A DNA stretch of 64,000 nucleotides, from NCBI RefSeq assembly GCF_030463565.1, contig NC_134649.1, forward strand, positions 3,917,501 to 3,981,500, in the 5' to 3' direction. This document shows positions 1-13,807 of the stretch, one piece after another. Below the pieces are notes generated by a model. It saw only the letters and a list, made by a program, of their open reading frames with translations. It was not told the DNA's origin and made no database searches. The position numbers and the translations under genes were made by a program. This stretch comes from Pelecanus crispus. Lineage: Eukaryota > Chordata > Aves > Pelecaniformes > Pelecanidae. How positions within the stretch are numbered: the first letter of the stretch is position 1; the number at the start of each line of letters is the position of its first letter.

Positions 1-2628
1 AAATTGAATTAAAGAAAAAAAAAAAAACCCCAACCCTCTGGGGTAGGAAAAGCAAACATAAGGTCTGTCTGGATAAAGGGGAAGCCCTTCTTTTGTACAA
101 TAGCTCAGCGGGTAGAGCATCCTCCCTGAGGAAGGGGGAAAGCTAGGCTTGATCCTTGCTTCTGCCGGAGGGGAGATGCAAACCCTGGTCTCCACAAGAC
201 CCCAGAGAGTACCATAAACAGCAGGCCGCGAGCGTGTCTGGTGCGGAGAGTTTTTCTTGCTCTTTCCTGTTATTTTAAATAATTAATGATTTGATGGAGC
301 AGGGAGTGGAGAAGGCAGGTGTCCCATCCCCCTGGAGAGCAGTCTGTGCACCCGGCGAGACGGAGTCCTGCTCTCGCTCGATGAATATTTAAGTGTCTTT
401 AGACAAATTGAAACGGCGCCAGCAGGAATGACTGAGAAGGGCTGAGCCCTTCCCACTGGGTACCCTGTGCCTGGGGGCTGGGGAAACAGCCCTGAATAGG
501 GCAGAGAATAATCCCTGCTTGTTTGGACGTACCGGGCATCCCAGCCTTGGGTGGGACCTCTGGCTCTTGCTAGTCTTTTGTTATGCTGTAAGAGATCCTT
601 GGATGAAAAGCTGTCCGGACTTAACCTGCCGCTATTAATGTCATTGTCTGCACCTCTTCCAGAGCTTGAATCGGCCAGGACAGATCACCTATGGCTCTTC
701 TGCTGCTTAACGCTGACCTCGGAAGAGAAGTAGCGCAGGTGCACTAAAAGTTCGCATCCGTTTGTGGGCTTGGGCACTTCCAGCAGGCAGAAAAAAAGCA
801 ATGTAGGCAGTTCCTTGTGTCCTTACTAAATAGGTCTGTGTTCAGGGGTGGAAGGGACGAAGACTTTCTGCTGATACTAAGTACAGAATGCAGCAAGGAT
901 TTATTAATGACACTGAACGCTTGCCTAGCGATCCATTTACTAGCTAACAGACCTAAAAGAGCTTTTGGATTTTCCCACTAATGTTGTAGCATAATGAGAG
1001 ACAGGGAGAGGTGATAATTTGAGCTCTTTCTGCAATATGTTCCTGCTGTTGACCCCATCTTCAGAAAGGTGTTGAAGTCTTCAGCTTTATCTCACTTGAA
1101 GAACCATTTAGCTAAGCCAGCTACGTGCTCTTTTTCAGTTAGAAGTGAAGCTCTCTGGCATAGCATTTTGTGCTCTTACCTTGCATGCACTGTTTTTATG
1201 TGTTAGTTTAGGATAATCATTATTTTCAATCTCCAGCTTTCAAAAATCATGAGTCAGACTGCTTAAATCCATGCCATTTTAAAATGCGCCTCTGTTTGCT
1301 CTCTGATTTAGTTGTATACACTGTGATTTTACAGTCAGTCAGATTTGTAGCTAGCCATGTAATACAGCCCACAAACCAGTATGTGTTTATGCAGAAACAG
1401 TTGCTTACCTAAAGGTTTAGCAAATTGGACTTTAATTTATGATCTTCCTTTGGAAGCAAAACTGGAAGGTGACTCCTCCTGCCTGCAGCTGCCTGTAGTC
1501 CAGGAAGCCAAGCCTCTGCTTCCCTGGAGCTGCCCACAGTGGGAGCCTGGCTTGGGGAACAGGCTCCAGCCCTGGAGGATTGTCTTTTCTGGCATATGCT
1601 GCCACAGTCAGGAAATTGAATATCACATGAGAGAGGGGATGACCACATTCCTCTTTCAGTGCTGATGGACTGGTTTTACATGATCAGGTGTCAAACAGCG
1701 CCATGTGCCGAGATAGCAACCATGGGCTCTGCGGGGCAGCACCTAAAGCAGATTCTTTGGGCACTGTGGTACACGGCTGCCAGGGATGCCCTGAGGAATT
1801 GTATGTTCGTGCTGCTTTATGTCCCTGCTGTGGGTATGAAAGGGACTAACTGTACCAGCTCTGTGTCCTGGCTTGTAAACTGTGCTTCCAGGTATGTCCC
1901 ATTAGAATGGAATACACATCAGAGCTCTGGCTACATGGCTTCATGTGTGGCTCCATCTTATTTGGTTTTTGTCTGGGCCAGGTGTTTAATTGTCCTGTAG
2001 ACTAGGTTATTTTTGGTGCTTTCTGTGATAACTCCGTTGCTGTGACATGCTGTGGAGCTAAAACTCCTCTGGGAACATCCCAGCAATGCACACAAACATC
2101 AGCCCTGTAGCTTCTAACAGTCAACATACGAAGCTTTCAGAAATCCTGGACACCTAACAGGACTCCACAAACCCACTCTGGAATCCTGAGGAGGGATCCG
2201 GCACTTTCCCTCAAAGGCTGCATTCATCACCTTGCAAGGCTTCCACAGAGGAACAGCTTGTTAGAGGGACCTGTGGAGCTTGGAAGCTTTGCCAATAATA
2301 ATTCAGGCCCAATTATGAAGTCAAATATTTAGTTAAACAGAGACTGTCTGATGACTGGATTAAACACAGGCGGCATCTGAGTGAGCTCGACACTTCAGGT
2401 TTTTGTCAGTGCCCATTTCACGAGCCTGTAATTCCGTTTTTCCTGTCTTCCCAGACTCTGCTTGTCCTGTGTAGTGTTTCAGACAATGCAGAACGAGGCA
2501 TTTCAGCAGAGCTGTTGCTCCTAGCTCAGGAAGCAGCCTGTATCACAAAGTGATGTTCTCTGTTTTAGGCTTAGGAATAATCCAGTATTATGGGATTGGG
2601 AGGAAATCACATGTTAGAGAAATTGAAG
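1..2628. other. Intergenic DNA downstream of PLEKHO2, no gene seen
   Basis: Apart from the SINE head at 96-168 I find no coding exon, RNA gene or clear repeat. Open frames of up to about 113 codons occur but lack conserved motifs, credible codon use or splice context. Confidence 0.6.
96..168 (+). repeat. tRNA-derived SINE head (MIR/CORE-SINE-like)
   Basis: ACAATAGCTCAGCGGGTAGAGCA resembles a Pol III A box (about 101-112), and GGCTTGATCC a B box (146-155), followed by TTGCTTCTGCC. The arrangement and the ACA(A/G)TAGCTC start resemble MIR-type SINE heads rather than a working tRNA: the stems do not pair well and there is no acceptor stem. It is an ancient relic. Confidence 0.6.
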
Positions 2629-2629
2629 G

Positions 2630-2656
2630 GTTGGTTGGTTGGTTGGTTGGTTGGTT
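2630..2656 (+). repeat. (TTGG)n microsatellite
   Basis: About 6.5 perfect tandem TTGG units. Confidence 0.95.
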
Positions 2657-2880
2657 TGTAAGGAAAAGTCTCAAGGAAGCCAGGAAATGTCAGAGAGGGT
2701 GTGTGAGTGAGGCTTTCCCGGCAAGATGCCGCTGCACGGGATTGACACAGATGGTTCAATCCATGTTAACAGCAACTGGAAGGTTCAGCTGGTGATTTTG
2801 AACTTCCCTCTCCCATCACTCTCACTCCCCAAAGCTGATAGGCCTTGAAATCCCTTGAAAAGGTAAACAGGCTTGAGCTT

Positions 2881-3056
2881 TGTCGTGGTTTAGCCCCAGC
2901 CAGCGACTAAGCACCACGCAGCCGCTGGCTCACTCCCCTACCCCGATGGGATGGGGGAGAGAATCGGAGGAGTAAGAGTGAGAAACACTCCTGGGTTGAG
3001 ATAAGAACAGGTTAATAATTGAAATAAAGTAAAATAGTAATTATAATAGTAACAAT

Positions 3057-3104
<48 letters not shown>

Positions 3105-3469
3105 TACAAAGCAAGTGATGCACAATGCAATTGCTCACCACCCACCGACCGATACCCAGACAGTTCCCGAGCAGCGATCGCTGCTCCCCGGCCAACCCCC
3201 CCCAGTTTATATACTGAGCATGACATCATATGGTATGGAATAGCCCTTTGGTCAGTTTGGATCAACTATTCTGGCTGTGCCCCCTCCCAGTTTCTTGTGC
3301 ACCTGGCAGAGCATGGGAAGCTGAAAAGTCCTTGACTAGCATAAGCAGTACTTAGCAACAACTAAAACATTGGTGTGTTATCAACATTCTTCTCATTCTA
3401 AATCCAAAACACAGCATTGTGCCTGCTACTAGGAAGAAAATTAATTCTATCCCAGCTGAAACCAGGACA
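2881..3469 (-). mobile_element. Solo LTR of an avian endogenous retrovirus
   Basis: 589 bp, bounded by TGTC...GACA ends; the terminal 11 bases are imperfect inverted repeats (10 of 11 match). It is flanked by a perfect 5-bp target-site duplication AGCTT (2876-2880 and 3470-3474). On the minus strand a TATATAAA box (3213-3206) lies before a GC-rich start region, placing U3-R-U5 in minus orientation. The sequence resembles an LTR family common in birds with TATATAAACTGGG and CATTGTGCATCACTTG blocks. No internal retroviral genes are present, so it is the product of LTR-LTR recombination. A 5-bp duplication favours an ERV1- or ERVL-like origin over ERVK. No canonical AATAAA is seen on this strand. 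Confidence 0.93.
3057..3104 (+). repeat. (TAA)n/(TGATAA)n microsatellite inside the LTR
   Basis: TAATAATAAT flanking three ATGATA units. It lies in the R/U5 part of the solo LTR where related copies have a short ATT-rich stretch, so it is an expansion of that. Confidence 0.9.
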
Positions 3470-3474
3470 AGCTT

Positions 3475-6400
3475 CCATGTAGCTTTGAAAGTGAAGCTTC
3501 CACTCAGTCAGCACCGTGGCCAGGGTTGTTCTGAGAATCAGGTCACTCCTGTTGATCCCTGACCTTCTCATAGAGCTTACTGACATGAGTTCACCACATC
3601 TTCCAACTCCGTATATTTGCCTTCCAACTGCGGAGAACAGGGCTGACATCTATCCTGCAGGAATACATGAAAAACAAAAAAATACCTGCCCACTACACTT
3701 GTACCTGAATGGTATCTTAGAAAAACACTGTAAGGAGGGAACGAAATTTGTTATTTCTGTGATGCTTTGCTGAAGGAGGTCTATATGAGCCCGTTGCATT
3801 CAAACTCTTAATGCACGAGTCCCAGGTTTGACCAGTAGCTGGGAGATTACTGGTGTGACAACCTCTATCTCAGTGAAGATCAGGTCACAGTGGGCATCCT
3901 GGCCTTACTTTGAACTGTACGCCTTACTGGAAGAGTGGAGACCGGTCTTTCAAAACCAGGAATATAAGACTAGTATGCTCTTAAAACATCGACTATGTGA
4001 AGCAAAGCAAGTGTAGCAGGGAAGGATCTAACGGGCAGAAAAACTCCCTTCTTGAATTTGAGAAATGGTGTGATGGACCTGGGGTCCCGACCCTCCCTGG
4101 TTCGACTGCGATGGTTAGCTGAGCGAGTGTTTGGTTAGGGGAGGTGGGAACGGCTGCATCGGATAAACCAAGCAATAATCGGGCACTGAATCCTAATCCC
4201 CGTGCTGACATGCCTGCAGGCCATATTTTTATTCTCACTTTCCTGCATGTGTAAAAAGAGGGAGGATCCTCTGCTTCCTGGGCCTCTGAGGACTGTTTGG
4301 CTCCTGAAGGCAATCTCTTCCCTGCCTTTTTCAGGACAAAAGTGCAGCTGAAATGTAGGATTTTATAGCCATAAACCTAAAGTGCTGAAACCTACTGCCA
4401 GAGGCACAGCCCTGAGCTGCTCTTATGCCATGCTGTAGGACTGAAAGCAAAATCTTAAGCGAAACAAAGAATCTTGTGTTTGAGCATTTAATAAAAGCAA
4501 AGTGGAAGCAAAGGGTCGCTGAGCTGTGCTGCCATTGCTCCCTTCTTCTCTGACACCACGGTAAACCAGGGAGTGCAACAGGAGCAGGAAAGCACACTGT
4601 TAGGAAGCAGCAGTGTGGCTTTGGAAGCGTTTCATTTCTCTCTCTCAGCAATTTTCTTCCAGAGCCTGAAACATCTGTCTCTGCCTCCAGCCACATGCAA
4701 GTGCACCGAAAGAGTTTTGTTCCAAGCCTAATGAGTAATTTCATGGTCTTGGACTTGGAGGGAGGGGGCTGGGACAGCAGCCGGAGTCATGTGCTCTACA
4801 AAGATCTCTGCTGATGTCAAATCACAGCCTGATGACTTTTATTTTATTGCAGCCCACCGGGCTTCCCTTTAACGTCTGCTGCTAGAGTTGCTGGTGATCG
4901 GTGCCGAAACAGCTCCTACGCGAGCTGCTGCGTTCCAGGGGCTTCCTCCCTTCTGGGCGCGGGCAGCGACATGGAGAATAATGCCGTCAGTGGAGAGGAG
5001 GTGGGGGAGCTCGGCTGCGCGTCAGCTCTGCTCTGTTTGTGGAGAGAGCACACATGAACTCAGAAAGCGCTTTGCCTGTCCTGCTTCTGGTTTCAGTGCA
5101 GTGTGGTCTTAGAAGGAGGGACGAGGGAACAACCAACCCTGGGTAGATGTGTAATCACATTGCTTGAGTGTCTAGCGGACGATGCTGAGATGCAGTGATG
5201 CGCACGGTCTAAGAACAGATATAGAATGAGCTGATTCACATTGTAGCTGGTCTCAGCAGCGTTTAAAAAGCACAAACCCCAGCTTTCTCTTTGAGAAGGC
5301 CAGAGTTATCTGTAGAGAGCGATAATCTGTACAGGGCGCAGGAAACAGAAGGCAGATGTCATATGCTTATCATATGTTTCCACCACAGGGTCTTCCTTTG
5401 GGACAGGCTTGCAGATCCCAGCCCCCGGAGCAGGACTTGCGCAGCTCCGTGGATGCACCGTGCTGTGTTTATCTAGGGCAGGAGAATACACAGAGCTCTT
5501 CCTCCACCTGCCCGTTTTCTCCTGGTCTGGAGAGGAAGTTTATATACACTCGCTGTGACTCATCTATAGAGCCTGACTCATTTTCATGCTGTTACTCATA
5601 GAAAGGGAAAGCCAAATGGCAACCAGTCTGTGCCTGTAGACACCTGTAATTCTCCAGCTTTCTGCTGTTAATCTCTGGATGAGTTTCTGTTTATCGGCAC
5701 TAACACACTTACCCTGCTGAAGTTTTTAATGCTTCTCTCTGCAGAGGAAGACTGAGTAGAAAATAAAGTTTTCTACCCCTAAAGCTAAGAGGAAGTGTGC
5801 TGAATCTCCACGGCTGCTTGTGGAGTTCCCGAAATGGGACTATGTCAGGCGGACACTTCACAGGGGTGGCAACGGGCTGGGACCAGATGGAGCAACCACC
5901 AGGCAGAGCTGGGAAGGGCTGCAGAGTTACTGCAGCTCCGGAGCTCACCTCTGTGGTCTGGAGGGCGTTGCTGGTGGTCTGCCTCTTAAAGGTGCTCAGC
6001 GCTAGGAGATCCTGCTTCCAGCGACGATGGCTTGTTGGTGACCAGAAATCTGGCTCGCCAGCTCTCTGGGCTTCTGTGCCATGCCTTGACTCCCCACATT
6101 TATTATATACAGTAATATAAGGACTACAGCTGCATGGGGTTCTGTAGGCTGCTAGTCCTCAGAGGAAGCGATGGTGTTTTACTTTGTGTAAGCCTTTGTT
6201 ACGCTGCCAGCACAGGAGTCTCTGCTCTGCTCGAGACCTGGCTGTTGCTCACTTGTGCATATTTTGTCCGCTCCTCAGGGTGGAGGGCAACACTGGGTCC
6301 TGGTTCCTTCTCTTGCAGCGTGATGGGTGGGTTGTTCTGTGTTAGAGACCGCAGGAGCGTGAGGCAGATTTGAAAACCTCACCCAAGATCTGCACAGGGA

Positions 6401-9400
6401 GGCTTTAGCTGTGAGGTGGGAACCGGTGCCTGCCACTACAGCTGGACCAAACCCAGCCTTTCTCATTTCAGCCTCATTCCATGTAAAAACCACAGGGCAG
6501 CCCTTCCTGCACTGCACAGAAGAGCTCAGTGCAAAGCTCCGGGTGGGTGGGCTGTCCAGAGGACAAGGAGGGATCTCCAGCCTGGAGCAGGCGTTGTGTC
6601 AGGGTTAAGGCAGTTTCCTCTGGGTTACGGGAAGCTGAGGCTCAAGCCACCGGTCTAAGTCTTACAGAGACTTCCAGGCTTGGCCTCAAACCTGGCTCTC
6701 CCTTCTCAGCACTGTCTGCTGCTGTAAGGTTTTGCTCTCTCATCATTTACCTTGATCTCATCTAAAGAGCTTTGATCAGAATTGTTCCATGGACTCTCAA
6801 ATGAAAAGCTGGGGTTTCAGTTATTTTCTGGTGGAAAAAAACATTTAATTGGAAAAATTCCTGCGTGGCCTTGGTATGCTTTCAGCTGGCATCCTGCCTG
6901 CCCCTCTCTGAAAATATTGCTGATTTTGAGTGCAAGCACTTCTTGTGAGGCTGGTTTCTTCAGTTGCAATCCCTCACTTAGGTTTCTTTTACCTTGAGCA
7001 GATGGTAGGAGTTGGCCTCCTGTTAACGTGGCACTGAAGTGACCTTCTGGGGCTGCCTGCGTGTCCTGCTGCCCTTCATGGGAGAGCATGGCTGAGAGAG
7101 GCCGGAGTTCCTGTAGCATTTAAGGAGCAGCCACTGCCCTGCTGCTCCTAGCTGTCTGCTGTTAATACTCGCCACCACCCCCAGCTCTGGCAGCCGTGTT
7201 TGCAAAAAGCTCTGCGGGCAATGGAAGCAAGCTGGTTTCATCATGACAATGTAGTTATCCTTTTAAGGGAAAATTCCCTCTGGGAGCCAACCCTCAATTA
7301 CCTCCTGCTCCAGTGCCTTCTTGCTGGAGATGGCTTGTAACACAGCTGAGTTACAGCCACAGTAACTCAGTTGAACACCTAGCCGCTCTGAAAAAAAATA
7401 ATAGTTAAACTCTGTTGGCCTCTGTTGTTTGCCAGTGATTGCTGAATCTAGAAATCGGGGTCAAAACCCAAAAGGCTGGCTCCCCTCATCAGTGCATTTG
7501 TGCAGAACCGATCTGTGGACATTACATCTTCAGACCCAGATGCTATTCCCATGGTATTGATGGGGTCGTATGCAGATACCGTGTTCTTCCCTAAAGAAGT
7601 TCTTTGCAATATTGGGGAGCTCCGGGTAGCACAAGACTGGTGATAATTAGCCGATGCAAGTGTCTGCTAAATGCCAGGAAACTGGGGTAGGCAGTGGCTG
7701 CATTTCAATTTGCTGTTATTCACTGTGGTGAATGGGAGGTGATCCTCCAAGGGTCCTGATTTGGAGGTCAAAAATTTCCTTCTATTCTGCTGACATGTCT
7801 CATAGTCCATGGGGGCGATGTCTAACTGGGACGGGGCTGCTGCGGAGGTTGCCCTCTGTCTCTGTCGCAACGAGCAGAGCAGGAGCGTGCAAAGCTGTAG
7901 AGAACAGCCTGTGCCCTTTCTATTCTATAGGAATGGTGGCTTTGGCTGCGAGCCCCCACATTTACATCTCTTGTGTTTAGCACTGAAAATACTTTAATTC
8001 CGAATGAGCTGCCTACCAGAAGAACATGACACTCTTGAATGCCAACTTGTCACAGGAGTGAGACCAGACACCTTAAAGGCGTTCTAGGGACTGCTTCTTT
8101 TGACATCTGGAAGTTTATTGTCATGGTCTGAGAAAATGTCATTTTTCCTCTGGGCAATGAACAGACTCATTTGAAAAAACAACCATGTACCTGTGCAGCT
8201 ACTGTTGTCTCGAGCCAAAACAAATGGACCACAGCCTGGGGTGTGACTGGTTCATCTGAGGATGAAGCGATGGTGCTTGGAGAAAACAGTCACAGAGGAG
8301 CCAGGCTGGATCCCTGTGCCCCATTTTGGGGACTGAAATGCACAGGGATCCTATTCTGCCTCTCTAGAGCCGGACTGAAAGAGCTCTCCCATCTTCCCAG
8401 CCTTCCCAAACGTTTGAATTCTATTCCCCTATCTAGAGCAAGGGGAAAAAAAAAAAATTAAAACTTCTGTAAGCAGACAGGAAGCAATCACATGAGCTCC
8501 ATCAAAATATGTAATTTCATACTTTTAAAAACTCTTAGGGTAAATTGCTTTACAAATTGTAAATTAACTACTCTGTTGAAACTGTGTTTTCATTCTGCAG
8601 GGCAAAACTGTCCCCTTTTGAAATGTCAAATTTTCAAAGCTTTTTTTGTACATTTTTTTAAACCAAGACACTTTTCCACATCTGTAGTCCTCTGTTAACA
8701 GTTTTGGGTTGCTGTTTTGCCCTGAAAACGTTTTACCAGAAAATTTCTCGCCAGCAATTCCCTTGAGGCCCTGATTCCACCCTTGGAGGTGGGTGGTTTT
8801 GAACCCGCCTGGATAGAAAGGCAGAAGTGTGGCTACGCTGAGAGCAATCCTGTCATTCGAATACATAACTGTTATTTGAACCGATGACCTTTCAGAAGTT
8901 CATTAGTTCTTGGCAGTCGAAAACAAGTGGAATTTATTTGCCTCGCTCAGGAAATTCAACCCATGCTGTTGAAAATTCAGCATTGCTCCAGAGAAAGAGC
9001 TGATCAGAGGCTCTGTTGCTCGGACAGGAAGGTTATCCACGTGCTGGGGACAGGCACCGGAGAACGTAGGTTCAAATCGGTATCTCCTGTGATCTCCCAT
9101 ATGACATCTGGCCGTGTTTTTTCTTTGCGCTTCATTTCCCCTTCACCGCTGTTTCTTGCAAAGACGTACAATACATGAAGAACTGGGCAGTGCTTTGCTG
9201 TCATGGTGATGTGGTCTAAACAAACCCGGAGTATTTTGCCAGTATTTCAAAACTGACTTCTTGTTGCAATTAAATAGCAGAGGAACTTGCAGTTTTGTTT
9301 GCAGATCCTTGCCCAGTTAGTCATGCTGGCTTGCATATCTGTTGGACTTTTGGAGATCTTCTAGTGTTTTATCAATTTTAGTGATAAATATCCCAGTGTG

Positions 9401-12400
9401 CGGTGCTGTGCTAGATAACTTGCATCTAAAACTGATTAGCATTTCTCCTTTAAGAAGCATTTCTTTCTGTGCCAGGTAGGTTTCTCTGGAAGGAAAAAAT
9501 AATTTTCCTCCAAAACTACTTGAGTTTTTTTGGGTGGGAGGGAAAAATATTAATATAGTTAAAAACTTCGCCGAGCATCTGAAACTATTTAGAGACCAAG
9601 AGGGAATTAAATGTTTCAATAAGGTGTAAGGGAAAGCCAGTAACCAGCTTTCAAATATCCTCATTTCTGGGTATGACCCTGCTGTGTAGTTCTGAGGGGA
9701 AGGAGAGTTTCAGTCTGTTTGTGTTGGGTAGACATCACATCCTTACTCGTGAATGGGAGCTAGTACTTAGCGTTGCCTGCCCACGTCCTGCCCTCTTCCT
9801 ACCTCTGACCGCTTCTCCAGTGCACCCCCTTACAGCCTCTGCTCCAGACGGCTTTGTCTTTCCCCCTAGAACATCTCCAAAATACTTCAAGTTCTCACTT
9901 CTTATTTTAAATGAACAATATGGTAGATTTAACAGCTATCTGTAGTATTTGCACATTATGTCTTTCCCACTTACGGGTTAGGAATAATAGTTCTTTAACT
10001 TTAACATATCGCCCAAAGAAAGCAGGATTTGGAGGTCCATTCCTATCCCTGCTAAGGGTTAGAAAAGTTCATCAAAGGACAAATTCTCAGAGTTGGCTTT
10101 TTTCTTTTTTTTTTGGTTTGCTGTTTTTAGGAGCACTTTGTCTGGTCATCTACTGTTCAGGTCATTCTAATGTTTGCTGCAAAATGTCACTACTGCACCA
10201 ATTTAAAGTATCTGCTGCAGGAGAGTGGGTTTGGAGCCCAGCTCTTCAATGCTCTGTGCCTTTGCCTTCATTCTGCAGGGTGAGAAGCTCCACCGTCTCT
10301 CCTGGCTGCACTACAAGGCGGAACTCATTCATGGCCACAAAACACCTTCAGGTCTTTGTACTGGAAGATGCTATAAAAGAGCCACCGATAGTGTTGTTAG
10401 TCAAAAAAAATGCAGGTAGTTCTAGCCTGGCTTCCCAGCATTTTGATTCCATTCATTCATTTTGAGCAAATAATTTTAATATTCATTTCCTGACTTTGAA
10501 AAATGCCCACGTTCCAAAGCGTAAACTTATCCCCCATGGGGATGTAGAAACTGGCTCGTGAATCCGACAGGGGTGAGGAGTAAGGAGGTTTTCTTGGCAG
10601 TGGCACAACTAAAACTTACGGACAGCTTCTATCAACACAGCGCCGAGCTTTCTAGGAATCAGTTGTTCTGGCAGAGAAGGGGCATGGGATGGGAAAGTGG
10701 GGAGAGATGAGAACTAAAATCTGGAGCAGAAGAGTAGAAGAGAAGAAAGCTGGGGAGAGCAGGCCAGGCTGAGGAGGTGCAAGCAGGGTCTGCGTGGGAT
10801 TTCTAAGGTACCACGTTTATCATCCCACAGCTCCCCAGCGAGAGGGAAGACAGGGTTAAGGACCTGAACAGCCTGTGGGGTTTATTAGCCCCTGAGTCTG
10901 GTTTCTGAGGCTTCTGCCAGTGTCCTGTGGAAACCATATGGCTGGGAAGGACTTCAGGCAACAGTTTCATCCACCCTTCCATGTGGAAGAGGGTGAGATA
11001 TGCCCACCTTCCCTGCATATCTGCTCTTGAGAAATCCCAGTGATGGAGGTCCCCCTGTGGATCCCATTCTAGAAGCCTGGAAGACTTTTCTAAATGGAAG
11101 TCTTCGATCTTTTTTTTGCTGCAAATTAAGCCAACTTTGTTTTTTCTCCGGTTTACCCAGTTGATGTGATAAGCTGTTGACAGCCATCCCTCCTGTAATA
11201 ACTTCTAACAAATGGCATTTTGCAATATTCCACAGTTTTCTCTTTTTTTTCTATAGGTGTGAACACATGTGCTTTACGTATCATCTTTAGTAAAGATGCA
11301 CTAAGGTAGGATTCCTTCACCGTTTCCTCATATGTTGTGTTTTACAACCTTGCTTCTTTACAACCGGGCTAGCGCAGGCAGAGGGGACTGGCGCTGCACA
11401 GCAGGAGATGCGAGGGCTCCAGCCTCCAGCTGCTCTCTGAAGTGAAGCCGGTGGGACCGGGTCTCTGACACCCGGGAGGGGATGGAAAATACATGGCTTA
11501 AAGTACCTCACGTTGACCTCAGACAGCAGGATTGCTGCTGAGAATGAAATTGTTAATGCTTTGTAACATCACGGTGGTGGTTGTCACAGGAATGTTGTGG
11601 GTTGCTTAGCCATGAGGTAAAGCGCTAGAAGAACACAGTGACTAAGTTTCCTGGAATAAATTAAGCACTGGCTTTCTGAAGTATGTGAACTTGCATAGCA
11701 TAACAAAATGGGGATCTCCATTCTCTAAACACGGTGGATGTCTTCTGTGCTTGCAAATTTTCTAACTCTTAAGCTGGAAAGGGGAAATCTTGGGAGAGCT
11801 TTGCTGTTGATGACTCATATTTAAGATAAAACACATTTTTTAATAGCAAGAATAATTAGCCATCAGAATAGACTAGCCAATGTTGTGGCAAATCTTTTGG
11901 CACCCCGGGACTGGAAAAGCTCTTTCTGCTCTTTTTTAGTTGCAAATTATTGAGTTCTGTGGGATCACTGGACGGAACCTAGGACCCGCATTTTCTATTT
12001 CAGATTACACAATAACACAGTCTCTTCAAACCAGTAACCCTCGACTATCCATTGAATTAAAAGCAGTCAGGCAAATGTTTCAGATGCCAATACTATGTAT
12101 GTTTTAATTTGTGTTTTTTTAAATCATGTTTCACATAGTGCTAGGCACTTCCCTTCCTTACCAACATCAATTTAAGGCCAAAATGTGATGTGTTGTCCAT
12201 TTTCTTAGTGTGAGAGGAAGAGAGTGCCTTACTCTACAGTATATCTGTAGAAATCAACCCTGTCCCTTGGAGGTTCCTTTGAGGAACAGCCCCCTTCCCA
12301 GAAGGGGTTAGAGTGTTTGCTAAGCACTTTTTTTTTTTACCCAAATGAAGCCACGCTTGTGCAATAGGATGGCACATATACTTGCACTCTTTTCCCTGCT

Positions 12401-12974
12401 TCCTCATCACTTTTGAACCTACTGACCAGTTTCTACCCGGTTTTCACAGAAGGAAACCCGTCACTATGATACCAGCGTAGCTTCCTGTAGCTTCCTGGCA
12501 TCTGAGCAGAGGAGCAAGGCTCTGGTGTTGCTCACCACCAAGGGGACAACTGCTGAGTGAGCTTAACGTTTTGTAGACACCAGAGAGTCCACGTGAAGCT
12601 GTTAAGAGCAGCCCAGACAGCACTGCTCTGGACACTGTGCTTAGTGAGGTGTCCAGCAATGAGGATGCTTCCCCCTGCTTTCCAGGAGGAGCAGGAGCAG
12701 ATCCTGGCCTCGGCCGTGCTTTCTGGCCAGAGCAGCCAAGCTGGCAGGCAGGGATGACTCAGGAACTGCACTGTGTGCAGCAGCAGCTCCAGCTCTGTGC
12801 CAGCCGCAGCCCCCAGCGCTTCTCCTTCCTCCGGGCTTGTGGTTAGCACAGCATCTAGCTCACCCCAGCCTGACCACAGCCCGTGCAACGCGCCTTCCTC
12901 CAGAGCAAAGCCTCAACGTGCCGCTGCTGGTGGCTCTTCTTTGCTCCTATTTAGGACAAACGTCTCTTAAACAG
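3475..12974. other. Intergenic DNA downstream of PLEKHO2, no gene seen
   Basis: About 9.5 kb of mixed-composition DNA. The longest frame (9911-10465, 184 codons) crosses a poly-T stretch and has no recognisable domain. In mammals PLEKHO2 is followed by a long gap before ANKDD1A, so an empty interval here is expected. I recognise no ankyrin-repeat exon in it. Confidence 0.6.
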
Positions 12975-12993
12975 CTGATATTTAAAAGGAGGT

Positions 12994-12999
12994 TTTATT
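12994..12999 (-). terminator. PLEKHO2: Candidate distal poly(A) signal AATAAA for PLEKHO2
   Basis: Minus-strand AATAAA within GGCAATAAAACC, followed within 40 bases by T-rich and GT-rich sequence. It lies about 3.47 kb after the stop codon. It is chosen as the most distal plausible signal; RNA 3' ends are needed to decide. Confidence 0.4.
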
Positions 13000-13807
13000 G
13001 CCAAATCTCAAAACTCTTTACAAGCAGGAGACAAAGTGCTGCCTTTCCACAGGCTGCAGCAGCTACTTTCCAGATAGTCATCCACATTTGCTTGCTTGCA
13101 AACTCACTTCCTTCCTGTCACAGACGTGTAACCTGGTGGCACAGCCCAAAACACAGGCTCACACCCCAGCACTCCATGCCCAGAGGGTTTTCAGGCACAA
13201 AAACTCAGCCTTAGTGCAGCCAGAAATTAGATGTAAATGTAAGTTTAAAAGAAGATTTAAAAAAAAAAGTGCATGGTGGCAGGATGTAGGCTGAAGATGG
13301 GCGTTGCTGTATGAGGTCAGAGCAGACCAGAATCCTGCCTCTGACTGACCAGCACTGCCATTTTCAGAGAAGCATGTAAAAAAAAAACCCAGAAGGCAAT
13401 TTCCAGCCCTAGGCAGGGCCTGACTCATGACCAGAATGAGAAGAACAAGGCGGAAAACTGCAGAAGGAACACGGTGCATTCTTTCCTGCAAAGTGCAGGT
13501 GAAGCAGGCTTACTGCCAGGCTAGACGTTTTAGGATGAACCACTAACCCTATTAGAAAAAATAGTTAAAACCAAAGAGTCTCTAACACAGCATTTTCAGC
13601 AGGAGAGTTACTGGGTGCTACGGAGATTCCACTTAAGTTATACTTATTTACAAGACATAATACAAATCTAGTAAGTTCTGTTAGTACAGCAAATACAGTA
13701 ATTAGCTGTGGCTTGTAAAATTATTTAACTTGCCCATTTCCTAACAGATAGAGGGGTTTTTATCTGTTAAGATTCCTACTGATGGGTATTCACTAAAATG
13801 TCAGACA

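Noticed and set aside
96-168. Functional tRNA gene
   Set aside because: A- and B-box-like blocks are present but the cloverleaf stems do not pair and no terminator follows properly. It fits a SINE head.
1659-2000. 113-codon plus-strand frame in the downstream flank
   Set aside because: No conserved motif, no Kozak context or splice support, and cysteine/tryptophan content typical of random translation.
2881-3469. Complete endogenous retrovirus
   Set aside because: A single LTR with its own target-site duplication on both sides and no internal genes nearby, so a solo LTR.
9911-10465. 184-codon frame, including an acceptor-like TTCTGCAG|GGTGAG at about 10280
   Set aside because: It crosses a poly-T tract giving a Phe-rich pseudo-membrane segment, has no recognisable domain and no matching donor that makes a convincing exon.
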